A stretch of DNA of 64,000 nt, from contig JAQTLN010000021.1 in assembly GCA_028714875.1 (NCBI GenBank), positions 1 through 64,000 on the forward strand, written 5' to 3'. Shown here in pieces: positions 11,074-19,502 of this stretch. How positions within the stretch are numbered: the stretch's first letter is position 1; every line of letters begins with the position of its first letter. Source of the stretch: Gallionellaceae bacterium (GTDB lineage: Bacteria; Pseudomonadota; Gammaproteobacteria; Burkholderiales; Thiobacillaceae). A program made the translations under genes and the position numbers. The notes beneath the pieces are model-generated. The model was not told the origin of the DNA. It searched no databases and saw only the letters and a program-made list of their open reading frames with translations.

Positions 11074-11621
11074 TCCCGCCACTTGATCGAGCAGCCCATG
11101 CTGGGAATCTGTTCAGTCGGGCCGCGTTGGGTTTCGGCCACCTGTTTCATGGCCTCGAACAGGTCGCGCCGCGCATCGGGCGCGGCTTCCTTGCGCGATG
11201 CGTCGAGGCGGCCGCGATATTGCAGTTCCAGGTCGCGGTTGAAGCCGAAGAAATCCGGCGTGCAAACCGCGTCGTAACGGCGCGCGACCGCCTGGCTTTC
11301 ATCCAGGACATAGGGCATGGGAAAGCCGAGTTCGTCAGCGATGCGCCGCATGTTCTCGAAGCTGTCTTCCGGGTACTCGGCGGGGTCGTTGGACATGATG
11401 GCGATGGCGCCGATGCCCAACGTTTTCAGTTCCGCCACGTCACGCACGATGCGGTCGATCACCGCTTTCACATAAGGGCAGTGATTGCAGATGAACATCA
11501 CCAACAGCCCGTTCGGGCCGGCCGCCTGTTGCGGCGTCCAGGTCTTGCCATCGACGCCGGGCAGGGTGAATTCCGGGGCTTTCCAGCCAAAATCACAGAC
11601 CGGGGTTTCCATACGCACCAT
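11070..11621 (-). CDS. thioredoxin-like redoxin (AhpC/TSA or ResA type)
   Basis: 183 residues with a thioredoxin-like fold: WKAPEFTLPGVDGKTW leads to strand LLVMFICNHCPYVKAV holding a CNHC motif in the position of the active CXXC. No signal peptide is visible, so it is probably cytosolic. The start at 11621 is set by GGAG eight bases upstream; the track's 23-residue extension runs toward divergent rsmE. Its stop overlaps the start of the phosphatase gene. Electron donor and target unknown. Confidence 0.8.
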   Translation of the reverse strand: MVRMETPVCDFGWKAPEFTLPGVDGKTWTPQQAAGPNGLLVMFICNHCPYVKAVIDRIVRDVAELKTLGIGAIAIMSNDPAEYPEDSFENMRRIADELGFPMPYVLDESQAVARRYDAVCTPDFFGFNRDLELQYRGRLDASRKEAAPDARRDLFEAMKQVAETQRGPTEQIPSMGCSIKWRE

Positions 11622-11688
11622 CTTGAGACTCCGCCAGAGTTGAGTGCGGCTGATAATAGCACTCGTCAAAACCCAGCCTTTGCCGAGC

Positions 11689-12432
11689 ATGCCGCGTTTC
11701 TATTGTGATCTCCCTCTCGTGACCGGCCACCTTGTCGCGTTGCCCGACGCGGTGGCGCGCCATGCCGTCGGCGTCCTGCGTCTGCGTGCCGGCGAAGCCG
11801 TGGTGCTGTTCAACGGCGACGGGGCCGAATACCACGGCATGCTGGAGAACGTGGGTGGCAAGGGCGCGTCCGTGCGTCTTGCCAGTCGCCATGAACCGGA
11901 GCGGGAATCGCCGCTCCTGGTGCATCTGGCGCAAGGCATTTCCAGCGGCGAACGCATGGATTACACCCTTCAGAAAGCGGTGGAACTGGGAGTGTCCGCG
12001 ATCCAGCCCCTGACCATGCGACGCACCGTAGTGCGCCTTTCCGCCGACAAGGCGATCAAGCGGCGCGCGCACTGGCAAGGCGTGGTGCATTCCGCCTGCG
12101 AGCAGTGCGGGCGCAACCTATTGCCGCCGGTGGCCGAGATACAGGAATTCGTGGCCTGGGTGCGGACACTCTCCCCTCCCCCCTCGGGGGAGGGGAGGCT
12201 GCGTTTGCTGCTCGATCCGGAAGGCGATCTCTGTCTGCGTGACCTACCGCCCCCGACCTTGCCCATCCTGCTGCTCGCCGGCCCGGAAGGCGGCTTCGAT
12301 CCGGCCGAGCGCAAACTGGCGCGCGCCGCCGGATTTCACGGCCTGCGCCTGGGACCGCGCGTGCTGCGCACGGAAACGGCGGCGCTGGCGGCGCTGGCCG
12401 CGATGCAGGCGATATGGGGGGATTTTCGCTGA
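11689..12432 (+). CDS. rsmE: 16S rRNA (uracil1498-N3)-methyltransferase RsmE
   Basis: A SPOUT-family SAM-dependent methyltransferase modifying U1498 of 16S rRNA. It starts MPRFYCD (247 residues); the track extension is rejected. The knot motif LLAGPEGGFDPAE and LGPRVLRTETAALAAL are intact, with YTLQKAVELGVSAIQPL in the middle. Oddity: residues about 161-170 (LSPPPSGEGRL) are encoded by the CTCTCCC/GGGAGGG dispersed repeat, inserted in frame in a variable region. A second diverged copy of the gene's last 13 codons lies at 12527. Confidence 0.92.
   Translation: MPRFYCDLPLVTGHLVALPDAVARHAVGVLRLRAGEAVVLFNGDGAEYHGMLENVGGKGASVRLASRHEPERESPLLVHLAQGISSGERMDYTLQKAVELGVSAIQPLTMRRTVVRLSADKAIKRRAHWQGVVHSACEQCGRNLLPPVAEIQEFVAWVRTLSPPPSGEGRLRLLLDPEGDLCLRDLPPPTLPILLLAGPEGGFDPAERKLARAAGFHGLRLGPRVLRTETAALAALAAMQAIWGDFR
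12169..12197. repeat. CTCTCCC...GGGGAG repeat inside rsmE
   Basis: CTCTCCCCTCCCCCC and its inverted partner GGGGGAGGGGAG form a hairpin inside the reading frame. The same family is seen in mshN (twice), at the start of mshD and in hemF. Confidence 0.75.
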
Positions 12433-12438
12433 CGGAAA

Positions 12439-12522
12439 GTAGGATGTGGTGAGCGCGGCGAACCGCATCAAATAGCAACGCAACCGTGATAGATGCGGTT
12501 CGCCGGGCTCACCACATCCTAC
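12439..12522. repeat. 84-bp palindromic repeat, GTAGGATGTGGTGAGCG family
   Basis: Left arm GTAGGATGTGGTGAGCG..CGAACCGCATC, right arm GATGCGGTTCGC..CTCACCACATCCTAC, able to fold into one long hairpin. Other copies: 18350-18426, 37591-37669, 55753-55827 and a worn one at 42150-42257. It lies between the two copies of the rsmE tail. Confidence 0.9.
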
Positions 12523-12526
12523 GCAG

Positions 12527-12566
12527 GCTGGCGGCGATGCAGGCGGTGTGGGGCGATTTCAAGTAG
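12527..12566 (+). pseudogene. second, diverged copy of the rsmE 3' end
   Basis: CTGGCGGCGATGCAGGCGGTGTGGGGCGATTTCAAGTAG encodes LAAMQAVWGDFK-stop, next to the real gene's LAAMQAIWGDFR-stop. The two copies flank the palindromic repeat. No upstream start belongs to it, so it is a remnant. Confidence 0.8.
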
Positions 12567-12645
12567 TAGTCTGCCCGCCCGCCTCAAGTTTTCCAGTGTT
12601 CCGCCGTAACATCGCAAGCATTTTGAAAATTCTGGAATCGTAGTC

Positions 12646-13977
12646 ATGACAAAAACGGTCACGGCAAAGGAGGCGAGCGCTACCGCCTTCGTCGAATGGT
12701 TTCGCGCGGCCGCGCCCTATATCCATGCGTTTCGCGACAAGACCTTTGTGCTGGCCTTCGGCGGCGACGCGATGTTGCGCGAGGATTTTGTCGATCTGGT
12801 CTACGACATCAACCTGCTCAACGCGCTCGGCGTGCGCCTGGTGCTGGTACATGGGGTGCGGCCGCAGGTGGAAGAACGCCTGACGGGTGAGGCGCAATAT
12901 GTGCGCGGTCGCCGGGTAACCGACGCCGATGCCCTGGAGCACGTCAAGGACGCGGTCGGCTCGGTGCGCGTGGATATCGAAAGCATGCTCTCCGTCGGCC
13001 TACCCAACACCCCGATGGCTGGCGCCGAGATTCGCGTCGCCTCCGGTAATTACGTCACCGCGCAGCCCGCCGGCGTGGTCGATGGTGTCGATCTGCTGTT
13101 CACCGGCGAGGTGCGCAAGATCGCCGTCGCTCCCATCCGCGACCGCCTCGATGCCGGCGAGATCGTCCTGCTCTCGCCGATCGGCTATTCCCCCACCGGA
13201 GAAGTGTTCAACCTGACCCTGGAAGAAGTGGCCACCCAGGCCGCCATCGCGCTGGTGGCGGACAAACTGGTGTTCATCCTAGACCACGGCGACACCGTCG
13301 ATGGCAAAGGCCGCCGCATCAACCGGGTCACCGCCGCGCAGGTGCCCAAGCTGCTGCGTGACCTGCCGGACGGCGACATGGCGCTGTATCTCCCGCACGC
13401 CGCGCATGCCTGCAAGAAAGGCGTGGCCAAGGTGCATCTGGTCAGCGCGGATGTCGATGGCGCCCTGCTCATGGAGCTGTTCACTCATGCCGGTGTCGGC
13501 ACCATGGTCACGCGCCAGTCGGTGGAAAGCCTGCGCCCGGCCAGCATCGACGATGTTGGCGGCATCCTCTCGGTGATCGAACCTCTGGAGGCCGACGGCA
13601 TCCTGGTGCGGCGCTCGCGCGAGTTGCTGGAACAGGAGGTGGAACAGTTTTTCGTCGATGAACTGGATGGCCGCATCGTCGGCTGCGTGGCGCTCTACCC
13701 GTTCCCGGAAGCCCAGGCGGCGGAAATGGCCTGCCTCGCGGTGGCGCCGGGATTCCAGCGCGGTGGGCGTGGCGATGCCCTGCTCGCCGCCGTCGAGGAC
13801 GCCGCGCGCGAACTCGGCCTGACCCAGTTGTTCGTGCTCACCACGCGCACCGCGCACTGGTTCATCGAACGCGGCTTTGCTCTCGGTGGCCCGGAAGATC
13901 TGCCGGCGCCGCGCCAGGCCATGTACAACTGGCAACGGCGCTCCAAGGTGCTGGTGAAGCGGCTGGAGGGAGAATGA
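12646..13977 (+). CDS. argA: amino-acid N-acetyltransferase (N-acetylglutamate synthase)
   Basis: First enzyme of arginine biosynthesis, acetylating glutamate with acetyl-CoA. The 443-residue classical ArgA has an N-terminal amino-acid-kinase-like domain (FVLAFGGDAMLRED, LVLVHGVRPQVEERL; arginine-binding regulatory role in the family) and a C-terminal GNAT domain (MACLAVAPGFQRGGRGDALL, THWF-like TAHWFIERGF). Start ATG at 12646. Its stop overlaps the next gene (ATGA). Confidence 0.93.
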   Translation: MTKTVTAKEASATAFVEWFRAAAPYIHAFRDKTFVLAFGGDAMLREDFVDLVYDINLLNALGVRLVLVHGVRPQVEERLTGEAQYVRGRRVTDADALEHVKDAVGSVRVDIESMLSVGLPNTPMAGAEIRVASGNYVTAQPAGVVDGVDLLFTGEVRKIAVAPIRDRLDAGEIVLLSPIGYSPTGEVFNLTLEEVATQAAIALVADKLVFILDHGDTVDGKGRRINRVTAAQVPKLLRDLPDGDMALYLPHAAHACKKGVAKVHLVSADVDGALLMELFTHAGVGTMVTRQSVESLRPASIDDVGGILSVIEPLEADGILVRRSRELLEQEVEQFFVDELDGRIVGCVALYPFPEAQAAEMACLAVAPGFQRGGRGDALLAAVEDAARELGLTQLFVLTTRTAHWFIERGFALGGPEDLPAPRQAMYNWQRRSKVLVKRLEGE

Positions 13978-14792
13978 CCCGCCTGCTCGTCTTCTGCCTG
14001 TGTCTGCTTGGATATTCCACGCATGCCGCCGCCGCGTTCACGCTGGGCGTCCTGCCCATCCACAGCGCGCGGGTATTGGCGGAGCGTTACGAGCCGCTGC
14101 GCGCGTACCTGGAAAAGCAACTGAAGCAGCCGGTGCGGGTCGAAAGCGCGGTGGATTTCGCGCGCTTCCAGGCGCGCACCCTGAACGGCGATTTCGACCT
14201 CACCCTCACCCCCTCGCATTTCGCGCGCCTGGCGCAAAAGGACGCTGGGTTCCAGACGCTCGCGCAGCTCACGCCGGACCATGACGCCCTGCTGGTCACT
14301 TCGTCCGATCGCCCGCTGGATAGGATCGACGACCTGCGTGGCAAGAAGCTGGCGGTGATCGACCGCCTCGCCGTCACCGTCATGGCCACCTTGAGCTATC
14401 TCGATGAACAGGGGCTGGAGGCCGACCGTGACTATGTCGTCACGGAACACCGCACCCACGCCAGCGCGGTCTATTCGCTGATCACCGGCCTGGCCGCCGC
14501 CGCCGTCACCACCAGCCAGGGCATGTTGCAGATTCCCGAGTATCTGCGGCGCAAGCTGGTGGTGCGCAAGCACATCGCCGACATTCCCGCTTTCGTGTTC
14601 CTGGCCCGGCCCGATGTGCCGCGCGCCAAAGCCGAACACCTGAAAACGTTGTTGCTGGAATTTCCCGCCACGGCCGAAGGTGGCGAGTTCCTGAGCAGCA
14701 TTGGCTACACTACCGTGGTCGCGGCCAGTGAAACACGTTTGAAGCGCGCGGATGCCTACCTCAAGGCCACGCGCAAGGCTCTGACACCCTGA
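13974..14792 (+). CDS. PhnD-like periplasmic substrate-binding protein
   Basis: 272 residues with a signal peptide (MTRLLVFCLCLLGYSTHAAA) and a phosphate/phosphonate-type binding-protein fold: LGVLPIHSARVLAERYEPL, DFDLTLTPSHFARL, DLRGKKLAVIDR, and FPATAEGGEFLSSIGY. It overlaps argA by ATGA but no ABC transporter permease or ATPase follows; instead a membrane GGDEF-EAL protein comes 126 bp later. That arrangement suggests a sensory binding protein rather than a transporter part, which is inference. Confidence 0.8.
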   Translation: MTRLLVFCLCLLGYSTHAAAAFTLGVLPIHSARVLAERYEPLRAYLEKQLKQPVRVESAVDFARFQARTLNGDFDLTLTPSHFARLAQKDAGFQTLAQLTPDHDALLVTSSDRPLDRIDDLRGKKLAVIDRLAVTVMATLSYLDEQGLEADRDYVVTEHRTHASAVYSLITGLAAAAVTTSQGMLQIPEYLRRKLVVRKHIADIPAFVFLARPDVPRAKAEHLKTLLLEFPATAEGGEFLSSIGYTTVVAASETRLKRADAYLKATRKALTP

Positions 14793-14918
14793 CGGGCGGG
14801 GCGATAGACCGCCGCCACTGATCATGCTCGACCCGCACCCCGCGCGCTCCCTCAACCCCAACCCCTCTATTCGCGGTCGCGGGGCGCTTCGAGCGTCGCG
14901 TTCGCGACCTTCACGTTG

Positions 14919-17330
14919 ATGCGCCGCTATCTGCACCCGCCGCTCTGGCTCAAGCTCACGCTCGCGGGCCTGCTGGTGGAAGCCTTGATCCTGGGCCTGC
15001 TGGTATTCAGCAATGTGCGCCTGACCGAGGAAGAACTCATCCGCAAAACCCGGCTACGGGTGGAAAGCGCGACGCCTCTGCTCAATGCCGCGCTGGCGCC
15101 ACATCTGTTGCAGCGCGACTACGGCGCGCTGCAAGAAGTTCTCAGTGAAGCGCGCGGCAACAACGCCTATCGCTACCTGGTACTGCTGGGTCCGGATGGG
15201 CATCGCCTGGCCGCCTCCGGCCTGGGTGCCGAGGAGGCGCTGCCGCCGGCGGATGAACGGCTGAGCGCGGATGATCCGGTATACAACACCATGATCCCCA
15301 TTCGTCTCGCCGGCACTGAATACGGGCGCTTGTATTTCGGCATTTCCACCGGCTTTCTCGTTGAAGCGCGCGCGCGCGTGCTGCGCCAGGGCGTCTATGC
15401 CGGCCTGGCGGCGGTACTGTCGACCTTTCTCACCCTGTCGCTGATCGGCTACCTGTTGACCCGCAGGCTGGCGCTGCTCACCGAGGCCAGCCGGGCGCTC
15501 GCCGCCGGCGATTTCACGGCCCGGCTGCCCGCGCCCGCGCTCGACGAAGTGGGGCGTCTCGCCACAGCCTTCCAGGAAATGGCGCGGCAACTGCACAGCC
15601 GCATTACGGCGTTGCGGGAATCGGAAACCCATACGCAAACTTACCTGGCTGAGTCGGAAGCCGAACATGCCCGCCTGCAAGCCCTGCTCTCGGCGATGAA
15701 TCTGGGCATTCTGTTCGTCGCGGCGGATGGCCGCGTGGTCTATCACAACCCCGCGTTCAACCGCCTCTGGCTGATCCCGGAAACGGAGTCTCTGGTGGGC
15801 TGGGAGCCAAGCGTGGTGTTCGCTCGCGGCGGCTGCCAACTAGTGCAACCCAAGGCGTTCGCCGATCACATCGAGACCATCCTGGGCGGGCGCGAACAGG
15901 GGGAAAGCCTGGACTTCATGGTGAAGGACGGCCGCATCGCCACCCAGTTGAGTTACCCGGTATTCGAGCGCGACGGCCGCTTCATCGGCCATCTCTGGAT
16001 TTACGAGGACGTCACGCGCGAACGCCAGACCGCCGAACAACTGCTCTACCTGGCGGAACGCGATTCGCTCACCGGCCTGTTCAACCGGCACCGCTTCCAG
16101 ATCGAGCTGGAGCGCACGCTGGCCGAAACCGTGCGCCAGGACAGTCCCACGGCGCTGCTCTATTTCGACCTCGACGAGTTCAAGGCGATCAACGACCATT
16201 TCGGCCATACCGTCGGCGATGCCTTGCTGATCCGCGTGGCAGGCGAGGTTTCCGGCCTCATCCGCAAGAACGAGATGCTGTTTCGCCTGGGTGGCGACGA
16301 ATTCGCCTTGCTCCTGCCCTACGCGGAAGAAGCCCAGGCGCAAGCCCTGGCCGAACGCGTCGTGCGCGCCATCGCCGCGATTCCCTTCCGCTTCGATGGC
16401 CGCACCCTGCATATCTCCTCCAGCCTGGGGATCGCCCTTTACCCGTTGCATGCCGCCGACCAGGACCAACTGGTGGCCTGCGCCGACGCCGCCATGTACC
16501 AGGCCAAGCAAGCCGGCAAGAACACCTGGCGCCTGTATCGCGCCGATCTCGACACCGCCCCGGAAATGGTCAACCGTCTGTCCTGGAACGAGCGCTTGGC
16601 GCGCGCGCTCGGCAATAACCTGTTCGAATTGCATTTCCAGGGCGTCTATGGCGTGCGCGACCGCAAGCTTTGCCACCTGGAAGCCCTGATTCGCCTGCGT
16701 GACGAAACCACGGGCGAACTGATCGCTCCCGGCCAGTTCATCCCGGTGGCGGAAAAGAGCAACAAAATTCTGGAAATCGACCGCTGGGTGTTGGCCCAGG
16801 TGGCGCGCCTGCTCGCCAGCCAAGCGGCGGGACCGGCCATCGCCGTGAATATTTCCGGCCGTTCCTTCGACGACCCCGGACTGCCCGGCTACATCGCCGA
16901 CCTCCTGCATAGCCAGAACATCAACCCGGCACGCCTGCTGATCGAAGTCACAGAAACCGCCGCCGTATCCGATCTAACCGATGCCCAGCGTTTCATCGGC
17001 GCCCTGCGGGCGACCGGCTGCGGCGTCTGCCTCGACGACTTCGGCGCCGGTTTCGCTTCCTTCGCCTACCTCAAGCACATTCGCGTCGACACCATCAAGC
17101 TCGACGGCATGTTCATCCGTGACTTGCCGCGCGACCACGAAAATCAGGTGTTCGTGCGCGGCATGGTGGAAGTCGCGCGTGGCCTCGGCAAGCGCACGGT
17201 GGCGGAATTCGTGGAAGACGAAGCGACGTTGAACCTGTTGGTCGACCTCGGTGTCGATATGGCCCAGGGCTACCATCTCGACCGTCCTCAGGCCGATCAC
17301 CCGGCGCTGCGGCGGGGAGTGGAGGCATGA
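14919..17330 (+). CDS. membrane GGDEF-EAL protein with HAMP and PAS (c-di-GMP turnover)
   Basis: 803 residues. Order: TM helix (about 9-30), periplasmic sensor region (31-150), second TM helix (about 152-180), HAMP (180-232), PAS-like region (250-370), GGDEF domain with intact RLGGDEF (458-462), EAL domain with intact EAL (588-590). EAL catalytic positions are visible: NISG, EVTET, DDFGAG, IKLDG and AEFVEDE, so phosphodiesterase activity is plausible, and the cyclase motif is intact too. The ATG at 14919 is preferred over the TTG directly before it. Lies near mshN and a CZB-GGEEF cyclase. Confidence 0.9.
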   Translation: MRRYLHPPLWLKLTLAGLLVEALILGLLVFSNVRLTEEELIRKTRLRVESATPLLNAALAPHLLQRDYGALQEVLSEARGNNAYRYLVLLGPDGHRLAASGLGAEEALPPADERLSADDPVYNTMIPIRLAGTEYGRLYFGISTGFLVEARARVLRQGVYAGLAAVLSTFLTLSLIGYLLTRRLALLTEASRALAAGDFTARLPAPALDEVGRLATAFQEMARQLHSRITALRESETHTQTYLAESEAEHARLQALLSAMNLGILFVAADGRVVYHNPAFNRLWLIPETESLVGWEPSVVFARGGCQLVQPKAFADHIETILGGREQGESLDFMVKDGRIATQLSYPVFERDGRFIGHLWIYEDVTRERQTAEQLLYLAERDSLTGLFNRHRFQIELERTLAETVRQDSPTALLYFDLDEFKAINDHFGHTVGDALLIRVAGEVSGLIRKNEMLFRLGGDEFALLLPYAEEAQAQALAERVVRAIAAIPFRFDGRTLHISSSLGIALYPLHAADQDQLVACADAAMYQAKQAGKNTWRLYRADLDTAPEMVNRLSWNERLARALGNNLFELHFQGVYGVRDRKLCHLEALIRLRDETTGELIAPGQFIPVAEKSNKILEIDRWVLAQVARLLASQAAGPAIAVNISGRSFDDPGLPGYIADLLHSQNINPARLLIEVTETAAVSDLTDAQRFIGALRATGCGVCLDDFGAGFASFAYLKHIRVDTIKLDGMFIRDLPRDHENQVFVRGMVEVARGLGKRTVAEFVEDEATLNLLVDLGVDMAQGYHLDRPQADHPALRRGVEA

Positions 17331-17339
17331 ACACCCTGT

Positions 17340-17412
17340 GTAGGTTGGGCAAAGCGCGGCGCGCCCAACATTGCGGCGGTTTGTTGGGCACGCCGCGCTT
17401 TGCCCAACCTAC
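17340..17412. repeat. dispersed palindrome, GTAGGTTGGGC family
   Basis: GTAGGTTGGGCAAAGCGCGGCG at the left and CGCCGCGCTTTGCCCAACCTAC at the right, with GCCCAAC/GTTGGGC inside. A half copy lies at 52053-52086 before dciA. It fills the spacer between the two c-di-GMP genes. Confidence 0.88.
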
Positions 17413-17430
17413 TCATTCGAGAGCAAAACC

Positions 17431-18339
17431 ATGAACCCCCTCCAGCAAGACAACGCCGCCACCCTGGCGCGCCTGCATGACCTCGATCGCGCCATCGCCA
17501 GCCACGCTACCTGGCTGGCGCGCTTCAATCGGCAACTGATTTGCCGGGAAGCGGCCAGCGCCGACGACCTGGCCGAGGATGCTCACGCGCGCTGCCGCTT
17601 CGGCGTCTGGTTTTACTCCGCCAACCAGACTGATTTGACGGATGCGGCCAGTCTCGCCGCCATCGAATCCGCGCATCGCTCCATGCACGACATCGCCCGC
17701 CATCTGCTCGCCTGCCAGGCCGCCGGCGAGCCCGTGCCGGGCGATGATTACGACGCCTTCACCGCCATCGCGAGCCAATTCCGGCAATTGCTGCGTCGTC
17801 TTGAACTCGACCTCATGGGCCGCCTCGGCGCGGTGGACAACCTCACCGGGGTATGGAACCGGCAGGCCGTGAATCTGCGCCTGGCGGAGGAGATCGAACG
17901 GGTGCAGCGCACCCACCAGCCCTGCGCCGTCTGCTATGCCGATCTGGACGATTTCGGCCGCTTCAACGAACAGCACGGGCAGCGCCTGGGCGATGCCATG
18001 CTGCAAGCCATCGCCAGTTTCTTCGCCGACCATCTGCGCCGCTACGACACCATATTCCGCATCGGCGGCGAGGAATTCCTGCTCTGCCTGCCCAGCACCG
18101 ACATCATCCAGGCCGGCGTCCTCATCGACCGCCTGCGCGTCAGCCTGGCCGCCCATAGCTTCAATCTGGAAGGCCAGCCGCTGAAGATCACCGCCTCGTT
18201 CGGCGTGGTCGCCCTGGAGCCGGTGTTCTTCATCGATGAAACCCTGGAACGGGTGGAGCGCGCCCAACTCATCGCCAAAGCCGAGGGCGGCAACCAGGTT
18301 TGCGTGTGGCGCGACGAGTGGGAAGAGAGCGGGGCGTAA
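17431..18339 (+). CDS. dgcZ: DgcZ-like diguanylate cyclase (CZB domain plus GGEEF)
   Basis: 302 residues starting MNPLQQDN. The N-terminal region has the CZB zinc-binding pattern: His in IASHATWLARF, Cys in HARCRFGVWFY, and two His in ESAHRSMHDIARH. A GGDEF domain follows with active-site GGEEF at 212-216 and LDDFGRFNEQHG as substrate helix. It should make c-di-GMP from GTP, with zinc as inhibitor in the E. coli relative. No transmembrane segment. It is convergent with mshN. The track's 20-residue extension lies in a repeat and is rejected. Confidence 0.88.
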   Translation: MNPLQQDNAATLARLHDLDRAIASHATWLARFNRQLICREAASADDLAEDAHARCRFGVWFYSANQTDLTDAASLAAIESAHRSMHDIARHLLACQAAGEPVPGDDYDAFTAIASQFRQLLRRLELDLMGRLGAVDNLTGVWNRQAVNLRLAEEIERVQRTHQPCAVCYADLDDFGRFNEQHGQRLGDAMLQAIASFFADHLRRYDTIFRIGGEEFLLCLPSTDIIQAGVLIDRLRVSLAAHSFNLEGQPLKITASFGVVALEPVFFIDETLERVERAQLIAKAEGGNQVCVWRDEWEESGA

Positions 18340-18349
18340 TTCGTAGACC

Positions 18350-18426
18350 GTAGGATGTGGTGAGCGTAGCGAACGAACCGCATCATTCATCAGGTGATGC
18401 GGTTCGTTACGCTCACCACATCCTAC
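18350..18426. repeat. palindromic repeat, GTAGGATGTGGTGAGCG family
   Basis: Arms GTAGGATGTGGTGAGCGTAGCGAACGAACCGCATC and GATGCGGTTCGTTACGCTCACCACATCCTAC. It lies between convergent dgcZ and mshN and could act as a two-way terminator. Its last bases supply the TAG stop codon of mshN. Confidence 0.9.
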
Positions 18427-19502
18427 GGCACCAACTCCGCCGCCTTTTTCGCCGCGAATTCCCGCACTTCCGCGCCGAGCTTCGTTTGGAGCGCGCGCTG
18501 GTAAGCGGCGGCGGCGTCCGGGCGTTGCCCGGTCTGCTCCAGCGACACGGCCAGGCCGATCCACCAGGGGCCGTGGTTCGGATTCAAACGCGCGGCTTCT
18601 CGATAGGCTTGTGCCGCTTCCTCCGGCTGGCCGGACTTGCCCAGGACGCCGGCATAAAGCCCCCAATAGGCGGCATCCGGATTCTTGCCGAGGCCGGCCT
18701 TCAACGTCGCGACGGACTGGCGCAGGTCGCCGCGTTGCAGATAAAGCTGGCCTAAGGCCCGGTTGTACCAGGCGTCATTCGCGTGCAATTGCATGCCTTC
18801 GCGCAGCAGGGTTTCGCCGCGCGCCACATCGTGTGCCATATCGCCGGCTTCCAGGCTCAGGGCAATCAGTGTCTGCCGCGCCTGGCCGTGATTCGGGTCC
18901 AGACGCAGCGCGGCTTCCAGACTTTCCAGCGCCTCGCGCCCGCGACCCTGTTCGATCAGGCGCGCGGCCTGGCGCCAGGCCTGCTCCGCCTGTTCGCGTG
19001 GCGTCTGCGGGTGAACGTCCTTGACGACCTTGGGCTGGCGCGGCTCGGGTAGGTGGGTGTCGAGGCGGGAGGCGATAGCGGCTTCGGCTTTTCTCTCCTC
19101 TCCCTCCGGGGGCGGGGCGGGGGCGGGGGCGCTTCGCTGAAGCTCGCGAGTAGGCTCGTGCTTGGTGGGCTCTGGGGGCGCGGTTTGAGCGGTGGCGCTG
19201 GTACTAACTGTTGCTCCCTCTCCCTCGGGAGGGGAGGGGAGTTCGGGGCTGCTCAGGGTTTCGCTCAAACGCAGTTGTGGGGTGGCGTCCGCCACGGCCA
19301 GTGGCGCGGCGGGGTTTTCCTGGCGCGCGACGGGCCAGAACCACCAGGCGAGGGCAAGGCCGCCGAGTAGCGGCGCGAACAACCAGGGCCAGCGTGGACG
19401 CGCCGGCGTCAAGCTGGTCTGCACCGCCTGCACGCCGGACAGCGGGGTAGGCGCCGTGCCTTTCTGGTCGAGATCCTTGAGGACGCGGTTGATGACGCTC
19501 AT
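18423..19502 (-). CDS. mshN: MSHA biogenesis protein MshN (TPR protein)
   Basis: 359 residues starting MSVINRVLKDLDQKG, the typical MshN opening, then one TM helix (about 37-57), a proline-rich linker and several TPR repeats from about residue 165 (EQAWRQAARLIEQGRGREALESLEAALRLDPNHGQARQTL and onward). It probably scaffolds pilus assembly. Two linker segments (LPSPPEGEG, PPPEGEE) are translations of the CTCTCCC/GGGAGGG dispersed repeat. The TAG stop comes from the adjoining palindromic repeat. It overlaps mshM by ATGA. Confidence 0.88.
   Translation of the reverse strand: MSVINRVLKDLDQKGTAPTPLSGVQAVQTSLTPARPRWPWLFAPLLGGLALAWWFWPVARQENPAAPLAVADATPQLRLSETLSSPELPSPPEGEGATVSTSATAQTAPPEPTKHEPTRELQRSAPAPAPPPEGEERKAEAAIASRLDTHLPEPRQPKVVKDVHPQTPREQAEQAWRQAARLIEQGRGREALESLEAALRLDPNHGQARQTLIALSLEAGDMAHDVARGETLLREGMQLHANDAWYNRALGQLYLQRGDLRQSVATLKAGLGKNPDAAYWGLYAGVLGKSGQPEEAAQAYREAARLNPNHGPWWIGLAVSLEQTGQRPDAAAAYQRALQTKLGAEVREFAAKKAAELVP

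Noticed and set aside
13974-14792. Phosphonate transport operon.
   Set aside because: Only the binding protein is present; no ATPase or permease follows.
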